Shown here: positions 33,391-46,870 of the stretch, piece by piece
How the letters are laid out: each line of letters begins with the position of its first letter
Numbering within the stretch: position 1 is the stretch's first letter
NCBI GenBank assembly: GCA_022495005.1
Contig: JAGYXB010000135.1
Location: 310,001 to 374,000 of the forward strand
Source: Rhyacophila brunnea
Lineage: Eukaryota > Arthropoda > Insecta > Trichoptera > Rhyacophilidae
Direction of reading: 5' to 3'
Length of the DNA: 64,000 nt
Position numbers and translations under genes: made by a program
Notes under the pieces: model-generated
Seen by the model: the letters and a program-made list of their open reading frames with translations, nothing else
Databases searched by the model: none
Told to the model about the DNA's origin: nothing

Positions 33391-36300
33391 GTACATTTAT
33401 AACAGTTTTTTAAAATTTATTGTACCTACCTATGTGTATCTTTAAATCTAAAAAAATATTATTGTTTTTAGATGTAAGTACATTATTTACAAAAAACACG
33501 TTTGGTGAATTTTATTGACTTCCATACTTCTTATTTTGTCGTTAGATATCTCTAGTATAATATATTAAAACTGGGTTTTAAAGTAAGTTGGTAATATTTT
33601 ATTTATTTTTATTTATATTTTATTATAGGCAGACGCGATTTTTTTTGACGCATGTGAGGCAATCTATTCGTCAGAAGATTTAAAAAGGGCCTTGAGACTA
33701 TTCAAACCGGTCACACGAAATCCCAGAATCTTAAAAATTATGTGTATTTCTCACAAATTAGATATAAAATATTACACGAAGCATAACATCGCTCCAACTA
33801 ACATTAACTGGATATATTACATAACCATTCAAATAAATATAAGTACTTGTACACAAAAAATAACTACTATCATTATATCGGGGTCTTAAAATCAGCCTCC
33901 AAGTCTCAAAACCTGTTACTGCTAAGAGGGATGATGTGAAATGAAAGTTTTAGCATATTAGGGTGGTATAATGTAGTCTATATTATAATATAACTACAAT
34001 ATATAGCACATGAATTGTTGAAATCAAGCATTTAAACTAAATATTGCCTGAAAAACATTTCCTAATATATAACTGAGTTGAAATAATTTAATTTCAAGTT
34101 GAGTTGTCAAAGTATCTACCAATGAAGTAATTCTCTTAAATTTAATATATTCTCATACAAACTTTGATACAGCGAACATATCAAGTTATGCCACAATGAC
34201 ACAGCGTTGAAGGAGAGATTAGATCGTGTGAAAATTTACCAGAACACCAGGTGCAGGGGTGGCAAATCACATTCTATTGAAAATCAACGTATCTCCTCCG
34301 AACCAATCCACGGTTTGATTGACGTATTTACAATCGTTCATCAACACAAGCCTAAAGCGTATAAAGACATCATTAAGTGTTGTTATACCTTAATTGCGTG
34401 CACAAAGAGTATTGGCTTATCTGGGATCCGAATCACTTGGACGCCTGAATACCGGGCTTTCGTGTTTGAGGCGTGAATACCAAATCGTTCGCTACCCGCA
34501 ACGTGAAATAATTGATTGCATTCGACTGGAAACAACAGACCATAGCTTAACGATCGTTCTTATCAGATCACGCATTAAATGATTGAAAACTGACAATGAA
34601 CAAAGTGAAGCTTTTTAACTTACGGTTTCGTACATTTATTAGACCAGTGATTCGAAGAGAGGCAGAAAGTACAGAGTATTGTAGTGCACTAGACTACTCA
34701 AAAGGGACAAACAGTATACCATATAGTAGGCATATAACAGCGCTAATGAAATATATGCCCTAAAATCTAAATTACTAAAACAAAAAAACACGTTTTATTT
34801 TTTACACCGGCTACATCAAGAATAAATCCAATTGTTGAATCATAATGATATAGTGTAGTGAAATATGTTTTAGATAGAAAAATAAAGTAAGGGTAGAATA
34901 ATTTAGTGTAGTGGTTCATGTTGGGAATTACATGAAAGAGCGACACAAGAAACAAATGAGGAAAGAACAAGACACTATGAGAGATGTCACCAAGCTGTTT
35001 AAATGGCAGTGAGTTAAATAATATGTAACATGGAGGATGACTTACACATGGGCAAAATCCACCATAACAAGTCGAGTTAAAGTATATAAGGCTAGTTTTT
35101 ACTAAATGTTTGTTGTAATTCCACCAAAAACCGTAAAATCTTTAAAAAATGTAGATTTTCATTATTTTATTTTACTACGTCAAATTGTGGTAATAACATA
35201 AAGAGAGAAAACATATTAATGTTATTTTTATAATACATGATATAGATAAAATCTTCATGACGAATTATTTAATAACAATATATATATATACGTAAAGTAA
35301 TACAAATTATTTAACTAAATAACTCTGATTATTATAGGGTTCATGGAAATGAATGTTTTAGAAATAAAACTTAATCCAAGAAGTTAATTATAATTTATTT
35401 CAAGACAAATTTATAGATATTTTTTAATTTTATACTTGACTCTAGGCACTGGATCTGTGTAAAATTTCAACTGATAAATAAATTTCTCTCTTAAATACGT
35501 TTCAGTCTTATCAGCGGAATGTATCAGACAACCGATTTATGAACACAGTTTTTTATTACTTGAAGGGCGCGTATCAGTTTAATTGACTAATTAAATAGGA
35601 TACATAACTAAACGTCAGAATGCTTCTTATCGTAGACATAAACTGAGTTTTCCAAAAACTTTACTTTGCGTAGAATTCTGCCATGAATAGAATATTACGC
35701 ACATAGCATAGTAGTATAGATAATAGTCGAATCGTTACATTTCGAGAAACTTATTTAAATTTTACAATGCCATAATACAGTATATGTATATGTTTAATAA
35801 CGGTTGTGAAATAAGAAATATACAATTTTGATATTTCTAACAATTAAAATATATGGTAAAATTGATTCTCTGATGAAGTTAATTGTATAAGTAGTGTACC
35901 TGGTAAATGGGGCAGTAGGAAAGTTTCGAGAAATTTAAGTGATATAGTGAAAACGACAAGGCATGCAGATGTCAGATGAAATGGTGAACATTTGATACAT
36001 AATTCCACAGTAGATACCCACTTATTAAAGAAGAATCACAGTACTAAGTCATGAAGGTGATTATTAATAAATGATGAAGATAATTTATACGTTATTTTAA
36101 ATAATAATGTACCATGGTTTTTAAAGAAGTTTTTTTTGTTAATTCTACACCTGAGTTCTTTATGTTGATAAAAATGGTTGAGGACTACGTAACTGTTGTG
36201 TACATTAAGACTAACAGACATTAACATTTATTGTAATATTGATTCTCTATATCCAAACCATACAATAGTGACTAGATGGTAATCTAAATCTTTAACTTCA

Positions 36301-36659
36301 ATTATTATAATCCATCGATATGAAGATGGTTTTATAGCCCCGAAACAGCTACCAAAATAAATAATTCAGATAAAATAAGATTATAAAAAGTTAACTTTGT
36401 TTCAAAAGTGTTGTATTGGAATTCTTACACGTAAAAAACAGCTCAATTAATATGATATACAATGGATAAGGTACAAAATATAATGTTGATGTAAAAACAC
36501 CTTATTAAAATATGAATATAGAAAAATAACACATTATATATATACATAATCATATTAAATCGTTCGTTTTATAACAGACATTAAAATATTTGAGTATATT
36601 ATACTGAGAGCATTATTACTCTGTAAAATGCTGAAGGAATGTTATTAATCTTGGAAAAA
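33391..36659. other. Mostly AT-rich intronic sequence
   Basis: 34190-34590 is more complex; it holds 89- and 62-codon plus frames with no recognised domain and a GGATCCG-containing patch. The remainder is AT-rich. No repeat copy or exon was recognised. Confidence 0.35.
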
Positions 36660-37245
36660 TGAATTTCACAAAAGTGACGTGTACGACATCTCATTTAGAG
36701 TTATCTCTTCATACCTAGATTCTTTATAAACAAAGCGGCTTTGCAAAATGAGAAAAATGGGCCAGGAAACCTCACAAAGAAAATGTATAAAAAATGATAA
36801 CAAGTACATTTTCGTGTTCATTTATCATGCTTCCAAAACTTTTTCATACGCCATGTTTAACTTGACGGAAAGGAAATTATTAAACTGGGTTTATACGCGC
36901 GTTATAATTTATTCGGATCTTTCCTTAATTGAAGTGGAAAAAAGCCCTCACTTACCCCAAAGTTTTTGCCGTAGACTTTTTGAAAAGCATAACAAAGGCG
37001 ATGCAGGGAGACCGTGGAGAGCGAGCGAGCACCTGTTACGGAAATTTTGCATCGTAATTGCCTGGGAGGAAAAAATGTATTCAACACTGGCGTCACTTTA
37101 ACAAGGGTGCCACTACAAAAGCCGTCACTCAAAACGAGAGAGGGCGATTTGTGTGTACTCCTGAGGTGCGCCATTTATTGTGGCCTTAGTGGTATGAACA
37201 AAAGCATAATATTACACCTCAGGCGCTTAAAGTTGTAATCTCAAG
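36660..37245. other. GC-richer island
   Basis: Higher-complexity region. Three overlapping frames of 74-117 codons on both strands are open here, which points to composition rather than coding. No splice-bounded exon was recognised. Candidate regulatory element. Confidence 0.3.
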
Positions 37246-37360
37246 TATTGACCGTGACTGTTTGAGAAACCGTCATTTCGAAATGAAAAGAACAATTAAG
37301 ACGAGTCAATTTAACAACCTAATAATTTATTTAAAGTGACGTATGTCTTTTTATGTAAGT

Positions 37361-37445
37361 GCGGCCTTCGTAGTCTAGTGCGTAAAGCACTGGTCTTTCA
37401 TTCGAAGGCCCCGAGTTATATTCTCGGTGAGGTCACAATAACATT
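37361..37445 (+). repeat. tRNA-Glu-like sequence (SINE head or tRNA pseudogene)
   Basis: It contains GTCTAGTG (A-box region) and a CTTTCA anticodon-loop segment compatible with anticodon TTC. A TCGAAGGCCC variable region and a perfect 5-bp T stem (CCGAG/CTCGG) with a 7-nt loop follow. The order and words resemble insect tRNA-Glu. The acceptor arms pair at about 6 of 7 positions (GCGGCCT with AGGTCAC). However, the B box reads GAGTTATATTC rather than GGTTCGATTCC, the anticodon loop is enlarged, and two extra bases follow the T arm. Not a functional tRNA; a SINE head is likely. The 350 bp after it are moderately complex and could be its body. Confidence 0.55.
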
Positions 37446-37849
37446 TCAGTGAGTTTCTCAAAGTTTCGTTGTTTGGGATTGTTTATTTTCTATTACTAAA
37501 TACACTACTATGTCACTACATTAATATCAATGGGCCTCATGGTTCATTCTCCGAGTGACATCTTCAGACCATTGCCATTTCATCACATTGCGCAATCTTG
37601 ACTGATTTCTTATTCATTGTGTCTGTTGCTGTCATTCCGCGTGATGGTTAGCATGATATTTTCAACGCCCAATTACGATACTATTAAGATTTAGACTGTG
37701 AAGCATGACCCAAATAATTGGGCCATCTGAAAGCCTCCTCCTCTGTCAGTGGTGCGTAGAGCATATTATGTCAGTGGAAAACCCGTGACCTAACCAAATA
37801 AGATTGCCATTATCCCTACAATTTTTTTTATACTTACATATATTTTAAA

Positions 37850-38900
37850 TAACTATTATTCACCACATTTCTCAATTGGTTAGAAAATAATAAATTAATT
37901 ATTGATGAATAGAATACAATAAAATAATCAAATGATTAAATTTAACCTATGTAGATATTTTGAATTGTTTTCATTTGTTTTAATATTTAAAATATTACAA
38001 AACGATTGAAATACATAATTTTAATCGATAATTAATTTCCTTCTTAATGAGAACGTTCAACCAATTTAAATATTGATTGCGGCCTATTTGTTTGGAAATT
38101 GTCTACGCATTAAATTGCAATGATACAATTATTAAATTTGAATAATCAACTCAATTTATTTATGAGATTATTATTCACTAATCATCGGATAACATAAACA
38201 AATTTAAATTTCCACGATGAAACGTTAATTTGTTTTGCTGGTTAATGAAATTCATTAAATCTAAATACCAGACCACAAAATAATACTCACTAAAAAATCA
38301 CCAACAGTAAATTTGTAAAATAATGAAACCAAATTTTGGCATTCACATTCTGTTATTTAATTTATCTTTCTAAATGAATATTAATTCAAATTGATTATTT
38401 TTTTGATTAAGTGGCATATGATGTTTTTATTTAATAATCAAAGAATTAAATATTAACATGAAATGTTTCCTGTTTGAAATATTTTTAACCGCAGAAGATT
38501 AAATTCAATTATAAAATTTTTAACCATTCTTCTATGAATTAATAAAATTCGTATTTGGTTAAAATTTAGCATTTTATTTAATATACAACTTATTATTTAG
38601 AATTAAAGGAGATACTGTGAGAGTGAGTAGGCAATGGTTGATTGATTATCTATGTGAAACCTTCAGTTAAAACTGTTCAGTCGATTAATTGTTTTAGTAT
38701 AATCATAGTATAGCCATAGAATGATATTTATTAATAAATAAAAAATGTTGTTTGCACAGAAAAAAATAGAAATGAAGAAAATAAATATTTTATTTAATCA
38801 TTTTCTAAGTTAAAAAAATTATTAGCTTATAAAGAGAATAAAAATCGTTCAAAAATACGGAATAATAATTATTTATGAACAATCAGCTAAAGTGTGTTTT
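37850..38900. other. G-poor, TAAT/GATTAA-rich stretch
   Basis: About 1 kb packed with ATTA/TAAT cores. Many sit in the context GATTAA or AATAATC (near 37926, 38394, 38405, 38436, 38498, 38648, 38692 and 38797). Such words are homeodomain and TALE-homeodomain sites, but AT-rich composition alone yields many. No repeat or exon was seen. Confidence 0.3.
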
Positions 38901-38939
38901 TCATTTATTCTCAGGTAGAGATTTTCCTTTAGGCTTATC

Positions 38940-39160
38940 TTAATGCCCGACCCTCTTCATTCTTTTGTATTAAACTTCCTGTTTCTCATCATCCGAAAAA
39001 TAATATTGTTTGCCTTGACACTTCATCTCCCGAGCAAAAACGGCGCTCTCACCTGCCCCTATAAAACTTCTCCAAAGATTGTTTCAACTTTGAGTGTCTA
39101 TGGTGACGTTTAGTGATGTTTTCCATCTTGTGTGGGGGTGAAAAAAGCGCTTAAGTGGGG
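38940..39160. other. GC-richer island
   Basis: More complex sequence ('gcccgaccctcttc', 'aaaacggcgctctcacctgcccc') between AT-rich flanks. No coding evidence. Confidence 0.25.
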
Positions 39161-39454
39161 TCGAAATGTATTAATCTCTCTTCAAGTAACTGCGTTCATA
39201 AAGTTGATTATGTAATACGGGAGAGTTTTATCATTTATTGGGAATTAATAAATCAGTTAGGTAAAGTGAATATTTATTTATCCTTGGTAATTATAATTAA
39301 AAATATATATAAAAAAAATAATAATTATATTATTGTTTTTATTAAACTACTACAGGCCATGCGGCATAATGACTGTAGTGTAGTAATACAGTATTGCAGT
39401 AGTATAAGTGAAACAATAACATAAACACCCATCAGATATATGTATTGTTATCTT

Positions 39455-39515
39455 ACGGGAAATCGAGCACAGAGCCCACGGATGAGAAGTCAGTGCCTTA
39501 CCATACTAATGATAT
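39455..39515 (-). repeat. tRNA-like (SINE-type) fragment
   Basis: The minus strand has an A-box-like TAGTATGGTAAGGCACTG. A B-box-like TGTGCTCGATTTCC follows about 20-25 nt later. It is too diverged to fold as a tRNA. Confidence 0.35.
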
Positions 39516-42500
39516 TTTTGAAATGTTAATTTGTTATTTTTTGCATTTGGTTAAATAAAAAACAATAAACTCTTCACCTCTTGAAAAATGGTAATACGAA
39601 TAATAGAATATGAATCTTAAATATTAAAATAATATTGGTTTTATTCACATACTTCGACAAAAGCATAACATTTGAAACTGCAGTTGCAATTATGTTATGG
39701 TAAACAGGCCGACCACTAATCAATTTTAAATTAAGGCTATACTTCAGTTGAGGCATGGTCTAAAAAGATCGTGACTAGGCGATGCGACGCGTGCCGAACG
39801 AAATATAATTTGTTATAAAAATCCAACATGCGTCCATTTAATTTTATGTTTATTGTTATATTACTACTAATAATAATAGTATATTCATTGACATGTTTTT
39901 TAAAAGTACATACGTAAAGTTATTTAGTCATCTTTACACGACTTAAGAATATTTTCATCTGACGCCATGACAAAACAAATTGACGTGCACACACTTCGAC
40001 TATCGGTCTCCGATTGGCAAGTCCAGGCGACGAGTGAGAAATTTCGTCGTACCTACTGTTGAAAATTATTTGCCGTTTCACTGAAGTACGCTTTTAAGGC
40101 AATAGCATTGTCAATGTGTATTTCAGTGATTCGTTTTAACACAAATGCAATTAATTAGTTTAAATATCAACTTTTTCTGCCTGATCACACAGTCAGTCGC
40201 TATGCGTGCTGTAGCCGCGGATCTCTGATTTATTAGAAACTTATTCGCCATTTTTCGTATCCACTGTCTCTCTCCCGTGGACCTGGGACACACCATTTGT
40301 TATTTAGATAGTATTATCTACACAAACAATGCTGTGACACCACCATCATAGTTTATAATAATACATTAAAGCTATTTACTAGTTGTGAAATTATCCGTAA
40401 AACACGTGTGATGAATATGTACAACATTAAAAATGTACGATATTATGATATGGCTAAAGTATTTTGGTTTCATATTATTATTTAAGTTATGGAATGAAAA
40501 GGTAATGAAATATGTTATATTTTTAAATGCAAGTATAGAGTTTTTATAATTACAATCAGATTTGTGAAATGTGTAATAAAAATATGAGTATTTAAAAAAA
40601 TTTGCTATATTTTATTTATCAGCGATCTCTTTACAAGTAAATTACAAAAGGAAATAAGTATTAAAATAACTTATAGTAAATAGTATTTCCGGATACATTC
40701 TAGATAATATTTCGTTTATAATTACTTTTAAATACATTCAGAAAATTTTGATAACGAATAGAAAAAAGTTATCTTCCTACTTTAAAGAGAATATTATAAT
40801 ATTATATATTATTAAAAATAATCATATTACGATTTAGTTAATATCTATGACTTAAAACAAGGTTTTATTTTGCGTTTCACTAGTGTACATATGAATCAGT
40901 TATCATGTTTTGTGTCAACGAACAGTTAACTAATATATTCGTGATTATAAATGTGTAATAGTGTGCATAAAATACCATTATTGTATTAAAAATATATCAA
41001 TATCAATAATAAATTAAAGAAATATCCATCACAGGTTGTAAAGACAGGGTAAAAAAATAATAAATAAGGCAATACGAAGGTAAAACTAAAATATGTGTTT
41101 CCAGGCAAAAAATAACTTTATTATAATGCGGTATGCTCGAAATAATCCTGAAAGAGTTTCATGTATTGTATGTTGAAGAAAATAAATAAATCTTTTTGAT
41201 ACGTTGTGTTTCCAATCAGTTCGGATTAAAAGCCTGGCAGATGTTATTTATTTCGGTATCGCGTTTTGTTGCTACTTAAACCACCGCCAAGTGATGTAAT
41301 ATAAACAAAATATGCGTATTTTATTACATCCAATATACGATAATAATAAAAAACGCGCGCGTAACATCTTCGATTTGATCAAAATCAAAAAGCCAGTGAA
41401 TAGCAAAGTAGGCGAAAAGAGCGTATATAAAAGAATAATTTCGCAGATTGCTCAAAGAGCACAATTTACAACAAGGAAACCGTTCCGAGGAACCATTTCA
41501 AAAGAACGAACGGCGGCACAGGGAAAGAGGGAAGGTGGCGTGGAAGGAAACATTTCAAGCTGTCGCCGTGGGTCCTCAAAGTCTTGGCGAAATTACATCC
41601 TTGGCTTTAGAGGGAGTCAACTGTCGACGGATGAAATCGCGCCGCGACGAGGTAATTAACTTAAATACTTATGCAATTCCCATTTATGACTTCCTATTTC
41701 ATAAATTTTATAACCCTTATACCTACAAGAAATATAATATATGAGAATAATTAAAAAAAAAAAGATGTAGATGTCTAAAATTTTCTAACGCTGCCACTGT
41801 TATCATGATAGGTTATTCGAGTAGGTAGGAACATACTAATTAAAATATTTTGTTTGGTGAAGTTGTTTTAAAAATATTCATAATCATTTTAGGTATATAG
41901 TTATTTGATTATTGATACAGGTACCTAATTTTTTTCACGCTATATATTATGTTGTGAAAATATCAATATACTTTTTGAAGGATTTTTTTGAATGGTTAAA
42001 AAATATTGACCGTGAAATCAATCGTTGACAACACATAAGACTATATTTTAAGTAGTTACAAGATTATTTTATAGGTTTTAAAAATACTTTATGATTGCTG
42101 GATTATTTAAAATGGAAACAATGAAAAAATACTGGTACATTATGTTAATCATGTCATTGGCTCGAATTATTGACATTATAATCCGTATAAATACACGTTA
42201 TTTGTGATGAAAGAGAGTGGTAGATTTTTTATTATTTTTTATTAATTATAACAGTAGTAAATTATTAATAGTCTTCAATATTGCAGTAATAAGTTTCTTA
42301 AATAACGTTGTGAAACTATTTTTTCGAGAATTGCAATGAATTATCTGCATGCGGTTTGACTCATAATATATTACAAAACAATAATATGAAGGTAATGATT
42401 TTTTTAAATTTTACTTGCGGGGTAATGGAACTTGAATTGCAATTATAATTGGGTAATAATAGTTTTGTAGCATTTCATAGGATTTAGTAATAGCACCTCA

Positions 42501-42929
42501 GATAACGATCAAAATAATTTTTTAAAATAAAATAGGTACGTGAATTAATTTAGTTATTGTAGTATTTTGATAAAATTTATTTTGTTAAGAAGTTTTTATA
42601 AAGAATTTCCATTATTATAATTCATCATAATTATTATTAATAAATACAATAAAGCCTCTGATTATTTTTCCGATGAAATAATATATATATTTGTTTATAA
42701 TACTGAAACTTTCATAATATTTGTGTAATTAAAAACTGTGTACATTGTATCTAATTCAAAGTTACAGAATTAGTAAACGTTTGTTGTTCGGCATTACAAT
42801 ATTATTATTCAATTAAAAGTAATTTAAAAGGTTAAATATCACTCACTTATAAAGCCAGCTATGGTCGTAGTCGCGTGTATCGAAAGATACAACAAAACAA
42901 TCATTTCAAAACACTCTACCGCCGAGTAT
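39516..42929. other. AT-rich sequence with two GC-richer islands
   Basis: 39960-40310 and 41340-41660 are GC-richer, the second with overlapping 115- and 98-codon plus frames (Arg/Lys-rich, no domain). The remainder is AT-rich with nothing recognised. Confidence 0.3.
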
Positions 42930-43110
42930 TAAAGGTAATATTTTAGCATTTGAGGACGGGCTGAAGGACAAAGGAGTGGGTGACGGGGGTGGTTTATTGG
43001 GGTATAAACAGGGGGTTGCCAGGGCATGGACAGGGGTTGCCCTCGTTCGATGAGGCGATTGAAGAATCCCTGTGACAATGGAACACTGATCCGGATGCTT
43101 TTTTTGTCGA
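42930..43110 (+). other. G-tract cluster, potential G-quadruplex
   Basis: On the plus strand, runs of 3-5 G lie at 42978-42980, 42985-42989, 42999-43002, 43011-43015, 43022-43024 and 43033-43036, with loops of 4-9 nt. 'cagggggttgcc' and 'caggggttgcc' are near-identical direct repeats. In an AT-rich intron this is unusual. Confidence 0.5.
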
Positions 43111-46100
43111 TCAATATTTTTGATGTACTTTAACTTTTCTACGGGATGATGAATGCTTCTGCGATGTTGTATGTAAACTGATATCATTTGAATACTAAAA
43201 CGTATTCAAAATCAAATAAACAATGAAAACAGTCAAAGTAAAATTTATTTATGTACGTACCTGCTATGTTTACGTTTCTATGTAACTCAAATTTAATTAT
43301 GTACATTTCATTAATTAGGTTGTTACATTCAAAATAATACCAACAAGTAAGTATTATATTATCATAAAACATAAAGGATTGGTTTCTCAAATAACAATTA
43401 TCTGGATATCGAAATTGAGAAGCTTTCTTTTCTCATGTTTCATAATGATGTGCGTTTTCACACCTATATACGTAATATTATTATATAATATACAAAACTA
43501 ATAAACGTATTAAACTTTGAGGGCATACTTATTGAAAACTAGATATCTAAATATAATATCATAAAATAATATAATATAAATCATAATATCTACAATGAAA
43601 AACAATTTTTTTCGACAGCTTCGTTCTTGCACTATTTAACGATGACTGACATAACAAATGCATATAATAAATGTGACATAATGTGACGCCATCTGTAAAA
43701 AGTAATAATTTAGACTAAATATATTATATACCTACCCACTATATAGTTTTTTTTTTAAATACGATGTATTGGGTTTTAGAATTCAACAAATTATGTATGT
43801 GGATCAGAAAATACGTAATTCAATATTATTATCCGGTACAAATGACTAATTGGCCGATACTTTGGGACCCATTGCCAAACCGGTATAATTTCAGATAAAT
43901 AAAATATTGACATTGATTAAATAGAATATTGTCATTAACTCACTAAATCGAAGATAAGTAGGTATTCAAAATGAAATAAAAAAAGCGTTATTAAATATAA
44001 GAAATCATTTATTTAACCAAAGTTTGTCTGGTGAAGTCTCTGTATTTATCCATACTTATTTTATGTGTGTGATGTGAACCACAATGAAAAAGAATTACTT
44101 TATTCTTTTATTGTTGCTTTTAAGGTAGTATTAGAGATGAATGATAAATACTCCATTGATGGCAAAGAGGATAACATGAAATAAACGTTATATTACGACT
44201 CTCTAAAATATGTCTCTTGGACTTTCACTAGTTATCTGATCAAAATGAAAAGACGATTTGGAAAGGTTGATCATCAGTGAAAGTATCGAGAGCTGCCGTT
44301 GAAGAGGTAGGTCATCTATTTATTGATTTGTCCAAGTGAAAGATTTTAATACTTTCAGATAAATTAATGGTGGAATACGTTGAAACGGTATAAATAGCTA
44401 TGGCATTTATAAAGATTCACGAGTGACGAATAATTACAATATAAAAAATATTTATTATGATAATGTAAATAAAATAATATAAACAATATTGAAAAAAAAA
44501 CACTGAAGTATATTTAAATAATGTATTTTTGTAAAATGTTAAAAGAAAAAGGGTTGTTGTTAAAACGTTATACTATATAAATTTTAAAATATTATTATTA
44601 TGTTGGTAAAAAGCACGTGGCTTAAATAAAATATAGTTTATAAATGCAGCGTTTGTTTACAATTTATCATTTGGTGTGATTCAGACTGAATGTTTGCATA
44701 TTAAATGGAAAACAGGATTTATTATTCGTAAATCGTTTTGGGAAAATGTTACCAAACTATCTATCCCTAGAACATCGAAGCTAATTTTCTCTAGTATGAT
44801 TGATCGCGCCCGACTTTATTGATTTTACAAAAGGCGATAGATAAAATGAGTCAACGGCCGATCGGCGGAATGACAAATGGCTTTTTGTGAAGATAAACAA
44901 AACGTACAACAACAAAAAGTCGCCTCATAACGAAAAAGGGCGAACAAATTTTTGGACACTCGCGACGAGAAAATACTCACGAAAACAAGACCTTTCCCGT
45001 GCGGAAAGCGTTCCCTAATATGTGTCTCCATTAAATAAATTGCTACGGTTCACAAAGATGCACGTTTGATTTTGAAACTACATAGTAAAGAAAATGCTAA
45101 GAAACCAAACTATCTATAGTGGTAAATTATTTTTTAAGTTTCTAAGTACAGAATTACTATAATATACTATAATATCTATCATATTGCATAGCGTATACGT
45201 TTTATAACTTTTCACTTTTTTCACATACGCCTCTTTGCTTGATTCCCTCGCATAAAAATAGTTCAAATGATATACACTTGTATTAATTATAATATGTAGT
45301 AATTAATAAATAAATATATAATATATGTAAACAAAATATATTTTAGAATATATTACATCATTTTCATCCTAGAGCCGGAGTGCACAGTTATTAAGCATAC
45401 ATACTCTCATAATATTACTCATAATATTATGTAATAAAAAAATGGCATCTTATAACACATTCAAATTTTATAAAGTTTTTTTAAAAGTGTGAGTTTATTT
45501 TTTACTTTAAATATATATTTTTTATTATTGGTAGATATACATTGATTAATTAAAACACTTTAAAATGTAAATTATAAATAAATAATTGTGTCAATTTAAA
45601 GCTTCATATATTTCCGTTAGGTGTCTCTAATAGGCTGCGCATTCATCTTTGATTATTTAATATCAGCCTTTTATGAAGAATATTACAAAAGTATATTAGA
45701 ATCTGCAAGAATTTAAGTAAACAAAAAAGATGTTGAAAAAACGTAGGTATTTAGATATAAACGGAAAACTATTTTTTTGTTAAATGAATAATTATCGTAT
45801 ATATTTGTATTAATATTTTATATATAAATTGTCTATCTGTAACGCGTAAAAAACACATATATATATCTATATATGTATGTAAGAGAGAGCGAGACATGAA
45901 GAATACGCATTAAAAGGTGTAATATGACAGAAAGTATATACGTAAAAGCAGATTCTAAATTTGAAAAATAAACTGACATGCAAATAAAGGAATCGAGTCG
46001 TGAAAGAAAACAAATGATATGATACGCATATATGCTAACAGTGCAATACTAGAAAATTGACTACGTATATAATTATGAAAAAATTACACGATATTACCAT

Positions 46101-46284
46101 TAATTTATGACCGATTGACAGACGTGTTTAAAGAAGTGTGGTGTCTTGTGGTGGCGGTAGTTAATCCGAATTATTAATGTTACAGAAATAAATCACATCC
46201 GAGAATGTTGACAGGTGGTACTACAACCTAGTATTTTTTAGTATAAAATTAGATTTAGAAATGTATAATTTATTTATTATTCGC
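43111..46284. other. AT-rich sequence with one GC-richer island
   Basis: 44780-45045 is GC-richer ('caacggccgatcggcggaatg', a CGGCCGATCGGC near-palindrome at 44855-44867) and may be a regulatory element. The rest is AT-rich; no exon or repeat copy was recognised. Confidence 0.3.
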
Positions 46285-46335
46285 AAAGCACAGCACCTGA
46301 AATGCGATGATTATTGGTTCAGATCCTATTTCGTG
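46285..46335 (+). repeat. tRNA-like (SINE-type) fragment
   Basis: A B-box-like TTGGTTCAGATCCTA (B box 46316-46326) is preceded by 'aaagcacagcacctgaaatgc', which could be a worn A-box/anticodon region. Weak, and no full fold. Confidence 0.3.
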
Positions 46336-46549
46336 CATTTCTGAGTTGTTGTGAAAAAATGAAAAAGTTTTCTAAGACTGTAAAAAACAGTACATATAAT
46401 GCAGCAATGAAGGATAATATTTAACATAGGTTTCTGGGAGTAAACACAATAAATGTGTATAAAAGAAATAGGCATTAATAATGCAAACAAAAACAAGAAC
46501 ATTGAAGTCTACCAAATACTTCATTCCTTGACAGAATTTATTACGCGAA

Positions 46550-46870
46550 ACTTATACGTCTAACAGCGCAGCTTTTTGAGGCACATTTTCGGCATCCATT
46601 AGTCCCGCACCGACATGCGAGTGCAAGTGAGAGATGTTTTTATGTGTTTGCGCGAGCCGTCTTCTCGGCAGGTGGACTGGCACCGGTCCAAAGTTCTGTT
46701 TTCCTGTCGTTGGACCTGGCGCCTCCGCCAACGACCCCCCGCGCCCCGACCAACCTGCGAAAAAAACTCGCAGATCAGCTTTTATCGCGAGCTTTTATTG
46801 CTCGGAATGTATGGTGCTCGTGACTCGTCTGTCAGTGGTGTCCTTGTGGTTACGACCTGCTCACTGGAAC
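46550..46870. other. GC-rich island
   Basis: Strongly GC-rich for the window ('cgacccccccgcgccccg' type sequence at 46733-46752). Plus frames of 122 and 86 codons run through it without a recognised domain. A candidate for an unrecognised exon, promoter or enhancer. Confidence 0.3.

Noticed and set aside
36748..37238. Three overlapping frames on both strands
   Set aside because: Overlap on both strands without motifs points to base composition.
37361..37445. Functional tRNA-Glu gene
   Set aside because: The B box is destroyed, the anticodon loop is enlarged, and extra bases separate the T arm from the acceptor.
41312..41744. 115- and 98-codon overlapping frames
   Set aside because: Basic, low-complexity translations without motifs, in two frames at once.
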